Shown here one piece after another: positions 26,768-35,078 of a stretch of DNA of 64,000 bases. The DNA is from Flavobacterium sp. 123. GTDB lineage: Bacteria > Bacteroidota > Bacteroidia > Flavobacteriales > Flavobacteriaceae. The stretch is taken from NCBI RefSeq assembly GCF_003634825.1, contig NZ_RBXD01000001.1, forward strand, positions 394,501 to 458,500, in the 5' to 3' direction. Numbering within the stretch: position 1 is the first letter of the stretch; the number at the start of each line of letters is the position of its first letter. The translations under genes and the position numbers were made by a program. A model generated the notes under the pieces. That model saw nothing but the letters and a program-made list of their open reading frames with translations, had not been told where the DNA came from and ran no database searches.

Positions 26768-28120
26768 ATGACTACTTTTGAACAATTCAACCTTCCTAAA
26801 TCTGTACAAAAAGCAATAGATGAATTAGGATTTAAAACGCCCACTCCTATTCAGGAAAAATCTTTTTCTGTAATAATGTCTGGACGCGATATGATGGGGA
26901 TTGCGCAAACTGGAACTGGAAAAACCTTTGCTTACTTATTACCACTTTTAAAGTTATATAAATTTACACCTACTAATACTCCAAAAATCGTTGTTCTTGT
27001 ACCTACGCGTGAATTAGTTGTACAAGTTGTTGAAGAAGTGGAGAAATTGACTAAATACATGTCAGTTAAAACATTAGGAATCTATGGTGGTGTCAATATA
27101 AATACACAAAAAAAAGCAGTTTATGAAGGGGTTGATATTCTAGTAGGAACACCCGGAAGAACCATGGATTTAGCTCTTGATGCTGTGGTTCGATTTGACG
27201 AAACTCAAAAATTAGTTATTGATGAATTTGACGAAATGTTGAATTTAGGTTTTCGAACACAATTAACTGCGCTTTTGGCAATGATGAAAACCAAACGTCA
27301 GAACATTCTTTTTTCTGCAACTATGACTGATGAAGTAGATGCCGTTTTAAATGATTTCTTCGACTATCCAGAAGAAGTTACTCTTTCTGCCTCTGGAACA
27401 CCTTTGGAAAATATCAAACAAATTACGTATAATGTTCCCAACTTTAATACCAAAGTAAATCTCTTAAAACATTTACTAGCCACTAACGAAGACATGAGTC
27501 GTGTGCTAGTTTTTGTTAACAACAAGAAAATTTCAGACCTACTTCATGACCGAATTGAAGAAGATTTTGAAGGCCAGTTTGGAGTAATCCATTCTAATAA
27601 ATCTCAAAATTATCGTTTGAGTACTATGGCTGAATTCCAAGAAGGAAATTTACGAGGACTTATCACTACTGATATCATGGCCAGAGGATTAGATATTTCT
27701 AATATCACTCATGTTGTCAATTTTGAAATGCCGGAATTACCAGAATTGTACATGCACAGAATTGGTAGAACTGGTCGTGCTGATGCAACAGGAACTGCTG
27801 TAAGCTTTATAACTCCTCGCGAAGAAGAAGCTAAAGTTGAAGTTGAAGTACTGATGAATATGGAATTAGACATGGAGCCGTTTCCGGAAGAAGTTGAAGT
27901 TTCTATCAAGTTAATAGAACCTGAAAAAGACAGACAACCCGTTAAGTTTCTAATGAAAAAAGTTAAACTGGAAGGCGAAGGTGCTTTTCATGAAAAAGAC
28001 AAGAAAAACAAAAAAGTCAATCTTGGTGGTCCTTCAAAAACCAAGAAAAAAACGCATGGATCTGTCAATAGAAACATGGTAAAAACAAGAGATAAAAAAA
28101 GAAAAGACAAGAACAAATAA
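26768..28120 (+). CDS. DEAD-box family RNA helicase (RhlE-like)
   Basis: 450 residues. In order: the Q motif region FEQFNLPKSVQKAI, Walker A AQTGTGKT near 45-52, PTRELV, TPGRTMD, motif II as DEFD (the usual DEAD is changed), SAT near 180, and the second lobe with TDIMARGLDIS and HRIGRTGRA. The C-terminal 70 residues are very rich in Lys and Arg and should bind RNA. It likely unwinds RNA in ribosome assembly or decay. Single gene between a -7 box and a strong terminator. Confidence 0.92.
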   Translation: MTTFEQFNLPKSVQKAIDELGFKTPTPIQEKSFSVIMSGRDMMGIAQTGTGKTFAYLLPLLKLYKFTPTNTPKIVVLVPTRELVVQVVEEVEKLTKYMSVKTLGIYGGVNINTQKKAVYEGVDILVGTPGRTMDLALDAVVRFDETQKLVIDEFDEMLNLGFRTQLTALLAMMKTKRQNILFSATMTDEVDAVLNDFFDYPEEVTLSASGTPLENIKQITYNVPNFNTKVNLLKHLLATNEDMSRVLVFVNNKKISDLLHDRIEEDFEGQFGVIHSNKSQNYRLSTMAEFQEGNLRGLITTDIMARGLDISNITHVVNFEMPELPELYMHRIGRTGRADATGTAVSFITPREEEAKVEVEVLMNMELDMEPFPEEVEVSIKLIEPEKDRQPVKFLMKKVKLEGEGAFHEKDKKNKKVNLGGPSKTKKKTHGSVNRNMVKTRDKKRKDKNK

Positions 28121-28124
28121 TACT

Positions 28125-28163
28125 AAAAAAGGGCTAAAATTAAATTATTTTTAGCCCTTTTTT
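28125..28163. terminator. Bidirectional terminator
   Basis: AAAAAAGGGCTAAAA and its complement TTTTTAGCCCTTTTTT flank a short loop, between the convergent helicase and lactonase genes. It can serve both strands. Confidence 0.8.
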
Positions 28164-28186
28164 AATTTATGAAAATACTCCTATTC

Positions 28187-29296
28187 CTAATTTGGCGTAA
28201 ATACTAAACAAACTGGCGCACATAAAGCAATTCTTTTTCCAGTATCCGTAAGCTTTCCTGTGGTTTTATTTCTTTTAAAAATAACTACTTCATTCGTATA
28301 TTGATGTCCTACCAAAAGGAAATTTCCTGAAGGATCTATGGCAAAATTCCTTGGTCCTTTTCCTAATGAACTTGTTTGACCAACTAAAGTTAATTTACCC
28401 GTTTTTAAAATTTTAAAAATTGTAATCGTATTAGCTTCACCACGATTAGAGGCGTACAAAAATTTTCCATCAGGTGAAATATGAATATCGGCAGAACTAA
28501 AAACTCCTTTAAAATCTTTAGCTAAAATAGTTGTTTCTCCTATCTTTTTTAAGGTACCATTTGCATAAGCAAAAATGGTCAATGCTCCGTCTAATTCCTG
28601 CAATAAATATACAAACTTCCCATCTTTACTAAACGTCAAATGCCTTGGTCCGCTTCCTGATTTAACAGAAACACTATCTTTAAATTGTAAGGTTTCAGAA
28701 GTCGATTCAGGATTGTATTTATAAATATAGATTTTATCATTCCCTAAATTATTTGACAAAATATATTTTTTATCTGGCGAAAAATAGACCATATGTACAT
28801 GAGGTCCTTCTTGTCTTTTAGTATTAATTCCTTTTCCAAAATGTTGAATTACCTGTTTCGATTTAGAAATACTACCATCCTCATTCTTGCCAAAAACCGC
28901 GATGTTTCCACCCGAATAATTAGCTACAATTACATTTTTATCATCATTAATTAGGTAACATGGATCTGCACCTTCTGCATTTTGTTTGTTCAACAAATCT
29001 AATTTGCCACTTTTAGCATCAAATGCAAAAGCGCTTACGGTACTTTCAGGTCCACTTTCATTTACGGAATACACAAATTTATTGTCCTTTGAAATTGTCA
29101 AATAACTAGGATTTATAACCTTTTCTGTTGAATTTTTGAAATTAAAATCAGCCGTTTCCGAATCAAAATCATAGACATAAATTCCTTTACTATCACAACT
29201 ATTGGTATAGGTTCCAATAACTAAATTGTTTTTTTTGTTTTGTGCTTGCACGCTGGTTATAAGTATTAATAAAAGAGCAACATAGGTGTTTTTCAT
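28187..29296 (-). CDS. Secreted lactonase-family beta-propeller protein
   Basis: 369 residues with a signal peptide (MKNTYVALLLILITSVQAQ). The body has about seven blades with repeats such as NKFVYSVNESGPESTVSAF, KKYILSNNLGNDKIYIYK, GKFVYLLQELDGALTIF and GKFLYASNRGEANTITIF, as in the 6-phosphogluconolactonase (Pgl, YbhE) fold. The exported location makes a role in the pentose phosphate path unlikely; a periplasmic lactonase or a binding protein is more probable. Confidence 0.82.
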   Translation of the reverse strand: MKNTYVALLLILITSVQAQNKKNNLVIGTYTNSCDSKGIYVYDFDSETADFNFKNSTEKVINPSYLTISKDNKFVYSVNESGPESTVSAFAFDAKSGKLDLLNKQNAEGADPCYLINDDKNVIVANYSGGNIAVFGKNEDGSISKSKQVIQHFGKGINTKRQEGPHVHMVYFSPDKKYILSNNLGNDKIYIYKYNPESTSETLQFKDSVSVKSGSGPRHLTFSKDGKFVYLLQELDGALTIFAYANGTLKKIGETTILAKDFKGVFSSADIHISPDGKFLYASNRGEANTITIFKILKTGKLTLVGQTSSLGKGPRNFAIDPSGNFLLVGHQYTNEVVIFKRNKTTGKLTDTGKRIALCAPVCLVFTPN

Positions 29297-29408
29297 ATTT
29301 TAAAATTTTATTGAAAAGCTAAAATACATAATATATTTAGAAAGAATCACATTTGTTTATCGCTTTGAAAAATTATAACAATACCATCTTAAACTGTCAA
29401 CAAATTTG

Positions 29409-29416
29409 TATTTTTG
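29409..29416 (+). promoter_or_regulatory. -7 box TATTTTTG
   Basis: Exact TAnnTTTG match 62 bases before the preferred start of the BatA-type gene at 29479. No clear -33 box. Confidence 0.4.
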
Positions 29417-29478
29417 GCTAACATATTTCAATGAAATACATTGGAAATAAATTTACTGAAGTAAATCTCAAAGCCAGA

Positions 29479-31407
29479 ATGCATTTTAAACACCCCGAAA
29501 TTTTATACTTTCTATTTCTGCTGATCGTTCCTATTTTGGTTCATTTATTTCAATTAAGACGTTTTAAAAAAGAATACTTCACGAATGTTCGCCTACTAAA
29601 ACAACTTTCGATTCAAACTCGAAAAAGTTCTAAAATAAAGAAATGGTTGCTTTTAGGATGCAGAATGCTACTATTAACTTGCTTAATTTTAGCTTTTGCC
29701 CAACCTTTTTTTGACACAAACAGTAGTACAAACAATTCTAATGGAACCTATATTATTCTAGACAATTCCTTTAGTATGCAAGCCAAAGGCAAAAAAGGGG
29801 AATTATTAAAACGTGCCATTCAAGATTTATTGGAACAAACTCCTGAAAACAAACCGTTTTCACTACTTACAAACTCAGAAGAATATTGGGATACGGATAT
29901 AAAATCAATTCAAAACACCTTACAAAATCTAAAGTATAGTGCTTCTCCTTTTCAATTAGGCACCATAATCACGAGATTAAAATCACATCAATCGGCTTTC
30001 AAAAAAAACATTATAATCATTACAGATGCTGTAGGACTTGATTCTAAACCGCTTAAAAATAGTGACAAAAATGATACTCATTACTTCATTATTCCAAAAG
30101 CAGAACAAAAAAACAATGCTTCAATTGATAGTGTTTTTATCCATCAAACTTTAGATGATTTTTATGAAATTACAGTTTCCTTATCTCGTTTTGGGACTAA
30201 TAACAAACCAATTCCTATTGCATTATACAACAATAATAAGCTTATTGCCAAAACAATAACGCCTATCGACAACAAGAACAAAAGCATTAATTTTACCATT
30301 CCAAAACAAGCGTTTCATGGTTATGTTTCGATAATTGATAATGGGTTGCCTTATGATAACACGTTCTATTTTAGCATTCCAAAAACAAAAAAAATCAATG
30401 TAATAAGTATTGGCGAGCCCGAAAAAAGCAATTTCCTTTCTCGTATTTACACTTCTGACGAATTCAATTTCAACAACTTTAGCATTTATTCATTAGATTA
30501 TAATAGTATCGATAAGCAAGACGCTATTGTTTTAAATGAACTGGATGAAATTCCGCAGGCGTTACAAACAACTTTGAAATCCTTTGTAGCAAAAGGAGGC
30601 AATCTGATCGTGATTCCTTCGGCAAAAACGGTAATACCAGACATGAATTCATTTTTGATGAATTTTGGAAACATCCAATTTAAATCTTTGAATTCTACCG
30701 AAAAATTAATTACAAAAATCCATTTTAACCATCCCCTTTTCAATGGTGTTTTCGAAAATAAAATTACTAATTTTCAATATCCAAAAACAAAAGTGTCCTT
30801 TTTGATATCCAGTTCAAATCCTGCCGTTTTATCGTATGAAGATCAAAGTACTTTTTTGAGTTCTATACCAACTAATGTTGCAAACGTAGCTGTTTTTGCT
30901 GCGCCAATAAATAGCATAAATTCAAATTTTCAACTGTCTCCATTAATTGTACCGACGTTTTACAAAATGGCGCAAAACAATCAAAATCAAGGCGTAAATT
31001 CGCAAATAATTGGCAATAGCAAGCCCTATCTAATTGACGCTTCTCTATCAAAAGATGCCGTTTTAACAATCAAAGGAGTTGAAGAACAATTTATTCCTTT
31101 ACAACAAATTCTAGATAATAAAGTCCAAATGGTTTTTAATGATTATCCAAAACAGGATGGTAATTACACCATTTTCAATAAAAAAGAACCTATTGGAAAC
31201 GTCAGCTTCAACTATAAAAGATCCGAAAGTGACTTGTCAAACGTCAATGAATCTGCGATTTCAGATTACAAAATAACAGAATCAATTGCCTCCGTATTCG
31301 ATAGTTTACAAACCAACCAAACGGGCAATCAAATTTGGAAATGGTTTCTTATCTTTGCACTGTTATTTCTACTAAGTGAGATGGCAATTATACGATTCGT
31401 AAAATAA
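29479..31407 (+). CDS. BatA-domain, von Willebrand A-like membrane protein
   Basis: About 642 residues from the ATG at 29479, which starts the typical BatA opening MHFKHPEILYFLFLL; the frame also opens at 29431. Two N-terminal membrane segments (about 6-23 and 55-75) and one at the C-terminus (about 618-635) are seen. A vWA domain follows the second segment, with the metal site DNSFSMQ near 95. A glutamine-amidotransferase-like middle (about 320-420) is usual in this family. Bat proteins were first linked to oxygen tolerance; function is unclear. It heads an operon with gaps of 30, 3 and 5 bases to the next three genes. Confidence 0.82.
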   Translation: MHFKHPEILYFLFLLIVPILVHLFQLRRFKKEYFTNVRLLKQLSIQTRKSSKIKKWLLLGCRMLLLTCLILAFAQPFFDTNSSTNNSNGTYIILDNSFSMQAKGKKGELLKRAIQDLLEQTPENKPFSLLTNSEEYWDTDIKSIQNTLQNLKYSASPFQLGTIITRLKSHQSAFKKNIIIITDAVGLDSKPLKNSDKNDTHYFIIPKAEQKNNASIDSVFIHQTLDDFYEITVSLSRFGTNNKPIPIALYNNNKLIAKTITPIDNKNKSINFTIPKQAFHGYVSIIDNGLPYDNTFYFSIPKTKKINVISIGEPEKSNFLSRIYTSDEFNFNNFSIYSLDYNSIDKQDAIVLNELDEIPQALQTTLKSFVAKGGNLIVIPSAKTVIPDMNSFLMNFGNIQFKSLNSTEKLITKIHFNHPLFNGVFENKITNFQYPKTKVSFLISSSNPAVLSYEDQSTFLSSIPTNVANVAVFAAPINSINSNFQLSPLIVPTFYKMAQNNQNQGVNSQIIGNSKPYLIDASLSKDAVLTIKGVEEQFIPLQQILDNKVQMVFNDYPKQDGNYTIFNKKEPIGNVSFNYKRSESDLSNVNESAISDYKITESIASVFDSLQTNQTGNQIWKWFLIFALLFLLSEMAIIRFVK

Positions 31408-31437
31408 AAAACGAACTTCCAATAATTAAAAAACAAT

Positions 31438-32694
31438 ATGAAAATAATCATCCGAGAAGCAAAAATTATCGATCCTAAAAGTCCTTTTCACAACAAGACT
31501 TCAGATATTTTAATTGTTGATGGTTTTATAAAAAAAATAGGAACTGCGCTTTCAAATTCAGAAAATGCAGATGAAGTAAAATTACCTAATCTTCATGTTT
31601 CACAAGGATGGTTTGATAGTAGTGTTTCGCTTGGAGAACCAGGTTTTGAAGACAGAGAAACTATTTCAAATGGACTTGAAGTAGCTGCAAAAAGCGGTTT
31701 TACAGCAATTGCACTACAACCAAACGCTAACCCTATTATAGACAATCAATCACAAGTTAATTTTGTTAAAAGCAAAGCAAATGGTTTTGCAACCCAACTT
31801 TATCCAATAGGTGCCTTGACAAAAGAAAGCGAAGGAAAAGACATGGCAGAATTGTTTGATATGAAAAAGGCTGGCGCGGTAGCTTTTGGAGATTATAATA
31901 AAAGTCTAGATAATGCCAATTTGTTAAAAATAGCATTGCAATATGTTCAAGATTTTGACGGATTAGTAATTGCATTTGCTCAAGATGATAAAATAAAAGG
32001 AAATGGCGTTGCTAATGAAGGGATTGTTTCCACTCGATTAGGTTTAAAAGGAATTCCTAATCTTGCCGAAGAATTACAAATTGCCAGAAACTTATTTCTA
32101 TTAGATTATACAGGAGGGAAATTACATATTCCAACTATTTCTACAGCAAAATCTGTAGCACTAATTAAAGATGCAAAAGCCAAAGGATTAAATGTAAGTT
32201 GCAGCGTTTCTGTTCACCATTTGACCTTAAACGATTCAATTTTGGAAGAATTTGATACCAGATATAAAGTAAGTCCTCCTATCAGAACTGAAACGGACAG
32301 ACTTGCCTTAATTGAAGGTGTTCTTGACGGAACAATAAATATGATTACATCTGACCATAATCCTATGGATATTGAACATAAGAAAATGGAATTTGATAAT
32401 GCAAAAAACGGAACTATTGGATTAGAAAGTGCATTTGGCGCTTTAACCAATGTGCTTCCTTTAGAAACAATAATCGATAAATTAACTGTAGGAAAAACAA
32501 TCTTTGGCATTGAAAACCAAACTATTAAAGAAGGTGCTAAAGCCTCGATAACTTTATTCAATCCTGACGAAAAAAGTGTTTTTACAGAGCAATACATTTT
32601 ATCAAAATCAAAAAATTCAGCTTTCCTTGGAATGGAAATGAAAGGAAAAGCATATGGAATTGTGAATCAAAACCAACTGATTCTTAACAAATAA
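31438..32694 (+). CDS. Dihydroorotase homologue, probably non-catalytic (metal ligands lost)
   Basis: 418 residues, the class I dihydroorotase length and fold. The usual DLHVHLREPG metal motif is changed here to DSSVSLGEPG (residues 60-69): both metal-binding His are Ser and the substrate Arg is Gly. HAED is FAQD, and TDHAPH is SDHNPMD. One HH pair (VSVHHL) and the Asp of SDH remain. This looks like the PyrC' type of inactive paralogue, which in some bacteria holds aspartate carbamoyltransferase in complex. Automatic annotation would call it dihydroorotase. A true PyrC must lie elsewhere. It sits in an operon with BatA-like and esterase genes. Confidence 0.85.
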   Translation: MKIIIREAKIIDPKSPFHNKTSDILIVDGFIKKIGTALSNSENADEVKLPNLHVSQGWFDSSVSLGEPGFEDRETISNGLEVAAKSGFTAIALQPNANPIIDNQSQVNFVKSKANGFATQLYPIGALTKESEGKDMAELFDMKKAGAVAFGDYNKSLDNANLLKIALQYVQDFDGLVIAFAQDDKIKGNGVANEGIVSTRLGLKGIPNLAEELQIARNLFLLDYTGGKLHIPTISTAKSVALIKDAKAKGLNVSCSVSVHHLTLNDSILEEFDTRYKVSPPIRTETDRLALIEGVLDGTINMITSDHNPMDIEHKKMEFDNAKNGTIGLESAFGALTNVLPLETIIDKLTVGKTIFGIENQTIKEGAKASITLFNPDEKSVFTEQYILSKSKNSAFLGMEMKGKAYGIVNQNQLILNK

Positions 32695-32697
32695 AGC

Positions 32698-33027
32698 ATG
32701 AAAAACAACGCAATTGAAGCTGGAAAAACTACAGCAATTACAAGTTATATTCTAGGAATTGGCGTATTTATAGCGATGTCAATGAATTCTGAAGATAAAA
32801 ATGCATTTGCCTCTTTTCATATTCGTCAAGGATTAGGACTAACTTTAACTTTTATTTCATTAGGATTAATCATCAGTAATTTTGATAGTTTAATGATCTC
32901 AGCTCCTATGTGGATTTTTGTTTTTGTGCTTTGGTCTTATGGTATAACTAGTGCCATAAAAGGAGAAACAAAACCTGTTCCTCTTTTAGGAAACTATTAT
33001 CAAAAATGGCTAATTAATATCTCCTAA
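32698..33027 (+). CDS. Small DUF4870/Tic20-like membrane protein
   Basis: 109 residues with three membrane segments (about 16-30, 47-62 and 70-88). The FHIRQGLGLTL motif between the first two is typical of DUF4870 and related Tic20-like proteins. Function unknown. It starts 3 bases after the dihydroorotase homologue stop, so it is in the same operon. Confidence 0.75.
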   Translation: MKNNAIEAGKTTAITSYILGIGVFIAMSMNSEDKNAFASFHIRQGLGLTLTFISLGLIISNFDSLMISAPMWIFVFVLWSYGITSAIKGETKPVPLLGNYYQKWLINIS

Positions 33028-33032
33028 TTACA

Positions 33033-33680
33033 ATGAATTTATCCCTAGAATATCTAATACGAGAACCCAAAATAAAACAAGAAAAAAATCCTTTGCTGCT
33101 TTTACTTCATGGTTACGGCAGTAATGAAGCTGATTTATTTTCGTTTGCTTCTGAGCTTCCAGATGAATATTACATCATTTCAGCACGGGCTCCTTATGAT
33201 TTACAATATGGAAGTTATGCTTGGTATGCAATCAATTTTGATGCAGATCAAAACAAATTTTCAGATTTCGAGCAAGCTAAAGTTTCTAGAGATTTAATAG
33301 CAACTTTTATAGATGAGTTAATTAAAACCTATCCCGTTGATGTGAAAAACATCACCTTAGTTGGTTTCAGCCAAGGATCAATTCTAAGCTATGCTGTGGC
33401 ACTTTCACATCCTGAAAAAGTTAAGAATGTAATTGCATTAAGTGGTTACATAAGCGAGCCTATTTTTGAAGAAAATTATAAAAACAATGATTTTTCAAAG
33501 CTTTCTATTTTTGCTTCGCACGGAACTGTAGATCAAGTTATTCCTGTAGAATGGGCTAGAAAAACAAAACCATTTTTGGATAATTTAGGAATCGAATCAA
33601 CTTATAAAGAATATCCTGTAGGACACGGAGTAGCGCCTCAGAATTTTTATGATTTTAAAAATTGGTTATTACAACACTAA
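33033..33680 (+). CDS. Alpha/beta-hydrolase, carboxylesterase/phospholipase family
   Basis: 215 residues. HGYGSNE near 26-32 gives the oxyanion hole, GFSQG at 111-115 holds the nucleophile Ser113, HGTVDQVIP gives Asp167 and VGHGV gives His198, so the triad is complete. The size and fold match the esterase/lysophospholipase group (YpfH/Abhydrolase_2). No signal peptide; cytosolic. Last gene of the operon, followed by a terminator. Confidence 0.9.
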   Translation: MNLSLEYLIREPKIKQEKNPLLLLLHGYGSNEADLFSFASELPDEYYIISARAPYDLQYGSYAWYAINFDADQNKFSDFEQAKVSRDLIATFIDELIKTYPVDVKNITLVGFSQGSILSYAVALSHPEKVKNVIALSGYISEPIFEENYKNNDFSKLSIFASHGTVDQVIPVEWARKTKPFLDNLGIESTYKEYPVGHGVAPQNFYDFKNWLLQH

Positions 33681-33710
33681 AAAAAAGGTTCTAATTAGAA
33701 CCTTTTTTTT
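33679..33710. terminator. Bidirectional terminator
   Basis: AAAGGTTCTAATTAGAACCTTT is a perfect palindrome core flanked by an A-run on the left and a T-run on the right, between convergent genes. Confidence 0.85.
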
Positions 33711-34209
33711 ATTTCTGATACAATAAAGACTGATTAACTTCGAAGGATATACTTTCGTCATCATTGACAAAATATTTTAATAGAACTTCACCCCAAATTT
33801 CACCATCACTAAAATCAGCAATAATCCATCTGTGATTTAGAATTTTTACTTTATTTATAATAAATTTATTAGCCCCTATTTGATCTTGTCCCGTATACGG
33901 ATTTCCCTTTGGATTAGAATTAAAATCCAATAATTTTTCCGTGACAAAAGGGATTAATTTTTCATATTGAATGGTCTTTTCCGAGGCAGTTGATTCAAAA
34001 TAATTTTGTGCATTTTCGTTTTTTTCCAAAGAAAAATAATTAGCATCAGCAAGTTTAGCGGTTACTGAATTCAAACTATCTTTTAGTCTTGTAGTCACTC
34101 TTTTATATTTATTTTGCTCAAAACTAACTTCTTTACTTAAAAACATATACGTAAAAACAGTCATCAATAAAGAAAGAATAAAAAGATAGAGCAATAATGA
34201 TTTTTTCAT
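33709..34209 (-). CDS. Hypothetical membrane-anchored protein
   Basis: 166 residues. One N-terminal membrane segment (about 5-24, LLLYLFILSLLMTVFTYMFL), then a coiled-coil-like stretch (about 35-60), and a soluble domain with the pattern KVKILNHRWIIADFSDGEIWGE near 122-142. It is probably fixed to the inner membrane and faces the periplasm. I know similar flavobacterial proteins only as hypothetical. It starts 10 bases after the MBL-fold gene, with which it is co-transcribed. Confidence 0.65.
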   Translation of the reverse strand: MKKSLLLYLFILSLLMTVFTYMFLSKEVSFEQNKYKRVTTRLKDSLNSVTAKLADANYFSLEKNENAQNYFESTASEKTIQYEKLIPFVTEKLLDFNSNPKGNPYTGQDQIGANKFIINKVKILNHRWIIADFSDGEIWGEVLLKYFVNDDESISFEVNQSLLYQK

Positions 34210-34219
34210 TTTAGGTGAT

Positions 34220-34987
34220 TTAAATTGTAATTTCTAAATTATCGTAAGCCAGAAAAATATTTTCAGGCAACTTTTGTTGGACTTCTTCATGAAAGCCTAA
34301 AATATGACTTATATGAGTCAAAAATGCTTTTTTTGGTTGCACCAAATTTATAAAATCCAATGCTTCCTGCAAATTAAAATGAGTCTCGTGAAAAGTATCT
34401 CTTAACGCATTAATAACGAGAACGTCGAGGTTTTTCAATTTAGCTATTTCCTCATCTTCAATTGTTTTTACATCCGTCAAATAGGCAAAATTTTCTATTC
34501 GGTATCCAAAAACTTGTAAATTTCCATGCATCGCATTAATAGGAATAGCGATTTTATCTCCAATAGAAAATGGTTCATCATTAACAACTTCGATGGTTTT
34601 TACAGAAGGCGCTCCAGGGTATTTATTTTCTGTTTCAAAAACATAATCAAAGCGTTTTTTAAGATTATCAATCACTCGCTGATGACCATAAATAGGCATT
34701 TCTCCTTGTCTAAAGTTAAAAGGCCTAATATCATCTAAACCAGCCGTATGATCCGCATGTTCATGAGTAAACAGAATTCCGTCCAGTTTTCCACAATTAG
34801 AAGTGAGCATTTGCTGTCTAAAATCAGGTCCACAATCAATCACAAAAGAATGCGCATCCCAATGAATCCAAACAGAAACTCGGAGTCTTTTATCCTTAAA
34901 ATCAGTACTTTTACATACTGGATGGCTACTTCCTATAATAGGGATTCCTTGTGATGTTCCGGTACCTAAAAAATATATATTCAACAC
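34220..34987 (-). CDS. MBL-fold metallo-hydrolase (PhnP-like)
   Basis: 255 residues. The metal motif THEHADH is at 74-80, the next ligands are in AMHG near 170 and in THISH near 230. GTGTSQGIP at 8-16 and the Cys of HPVCKS match the PhnP-type phosphodiesterases; the second half of PhnP zinc Cys set is only partly visible. It probably cleaves a cyclic phosphodiester or a similar small substrate. The start codon appears to be GTG at 34987, 15 bases after a -7 box at 35002-35009. Confidence 0.87.
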   Translation of the reverse strand: MLNIYFLGTGTSQGIPIIGSSHPVCKSTDFKDKRLRVSVWIHWDAHSFVIDCGPDFRQQMLTSNCGKLDGILFTHEHADHTAGLDDIRPFNFRQGEMPIYGHQRVIDNLKKRFDYVFETENKYPGAPSVKTIEVVNDEPFSIGDKIAIPINAMHGNLQVFGYRIENFAYLTDVKTIEDEEIAKLKNLDVLVINALRDTFHETHFNLQEALDFINLVQPKKAFLTHISHILGFHEEVQQKLPENIFLAYDNLEITI

Positions 34988-35001
34988 TCTTGTTTTTTTT
35001 A

Positions 35002-35009
35002 CAAAAATA
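35002..35009 (-). promoter_or_regulatory. -7 box TATTTTTG of the MBL-fold operon
   Basis: Exact TAnnTTTG on the minus strand, 14 bases from the GTG start, which supports a short leader and this start. Confidence 0.4.
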
Positions 35010-35043
35010 GGGTTAAATATCTTTCTTTAGAAGCCTATTTTGT

Positions 35044-35051
35044 TAACTTTG
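35044..35051 (+). promoter_or_regulatory. -7 box TAACTTTG
   Basis: Exact TAnnTTTG match 27 bases before the start of the 487-residue protein gene. Confidence 0.4.
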
Positions 35052-35078
35052 TAACATTATCAGCCTATTTAAATAAAA

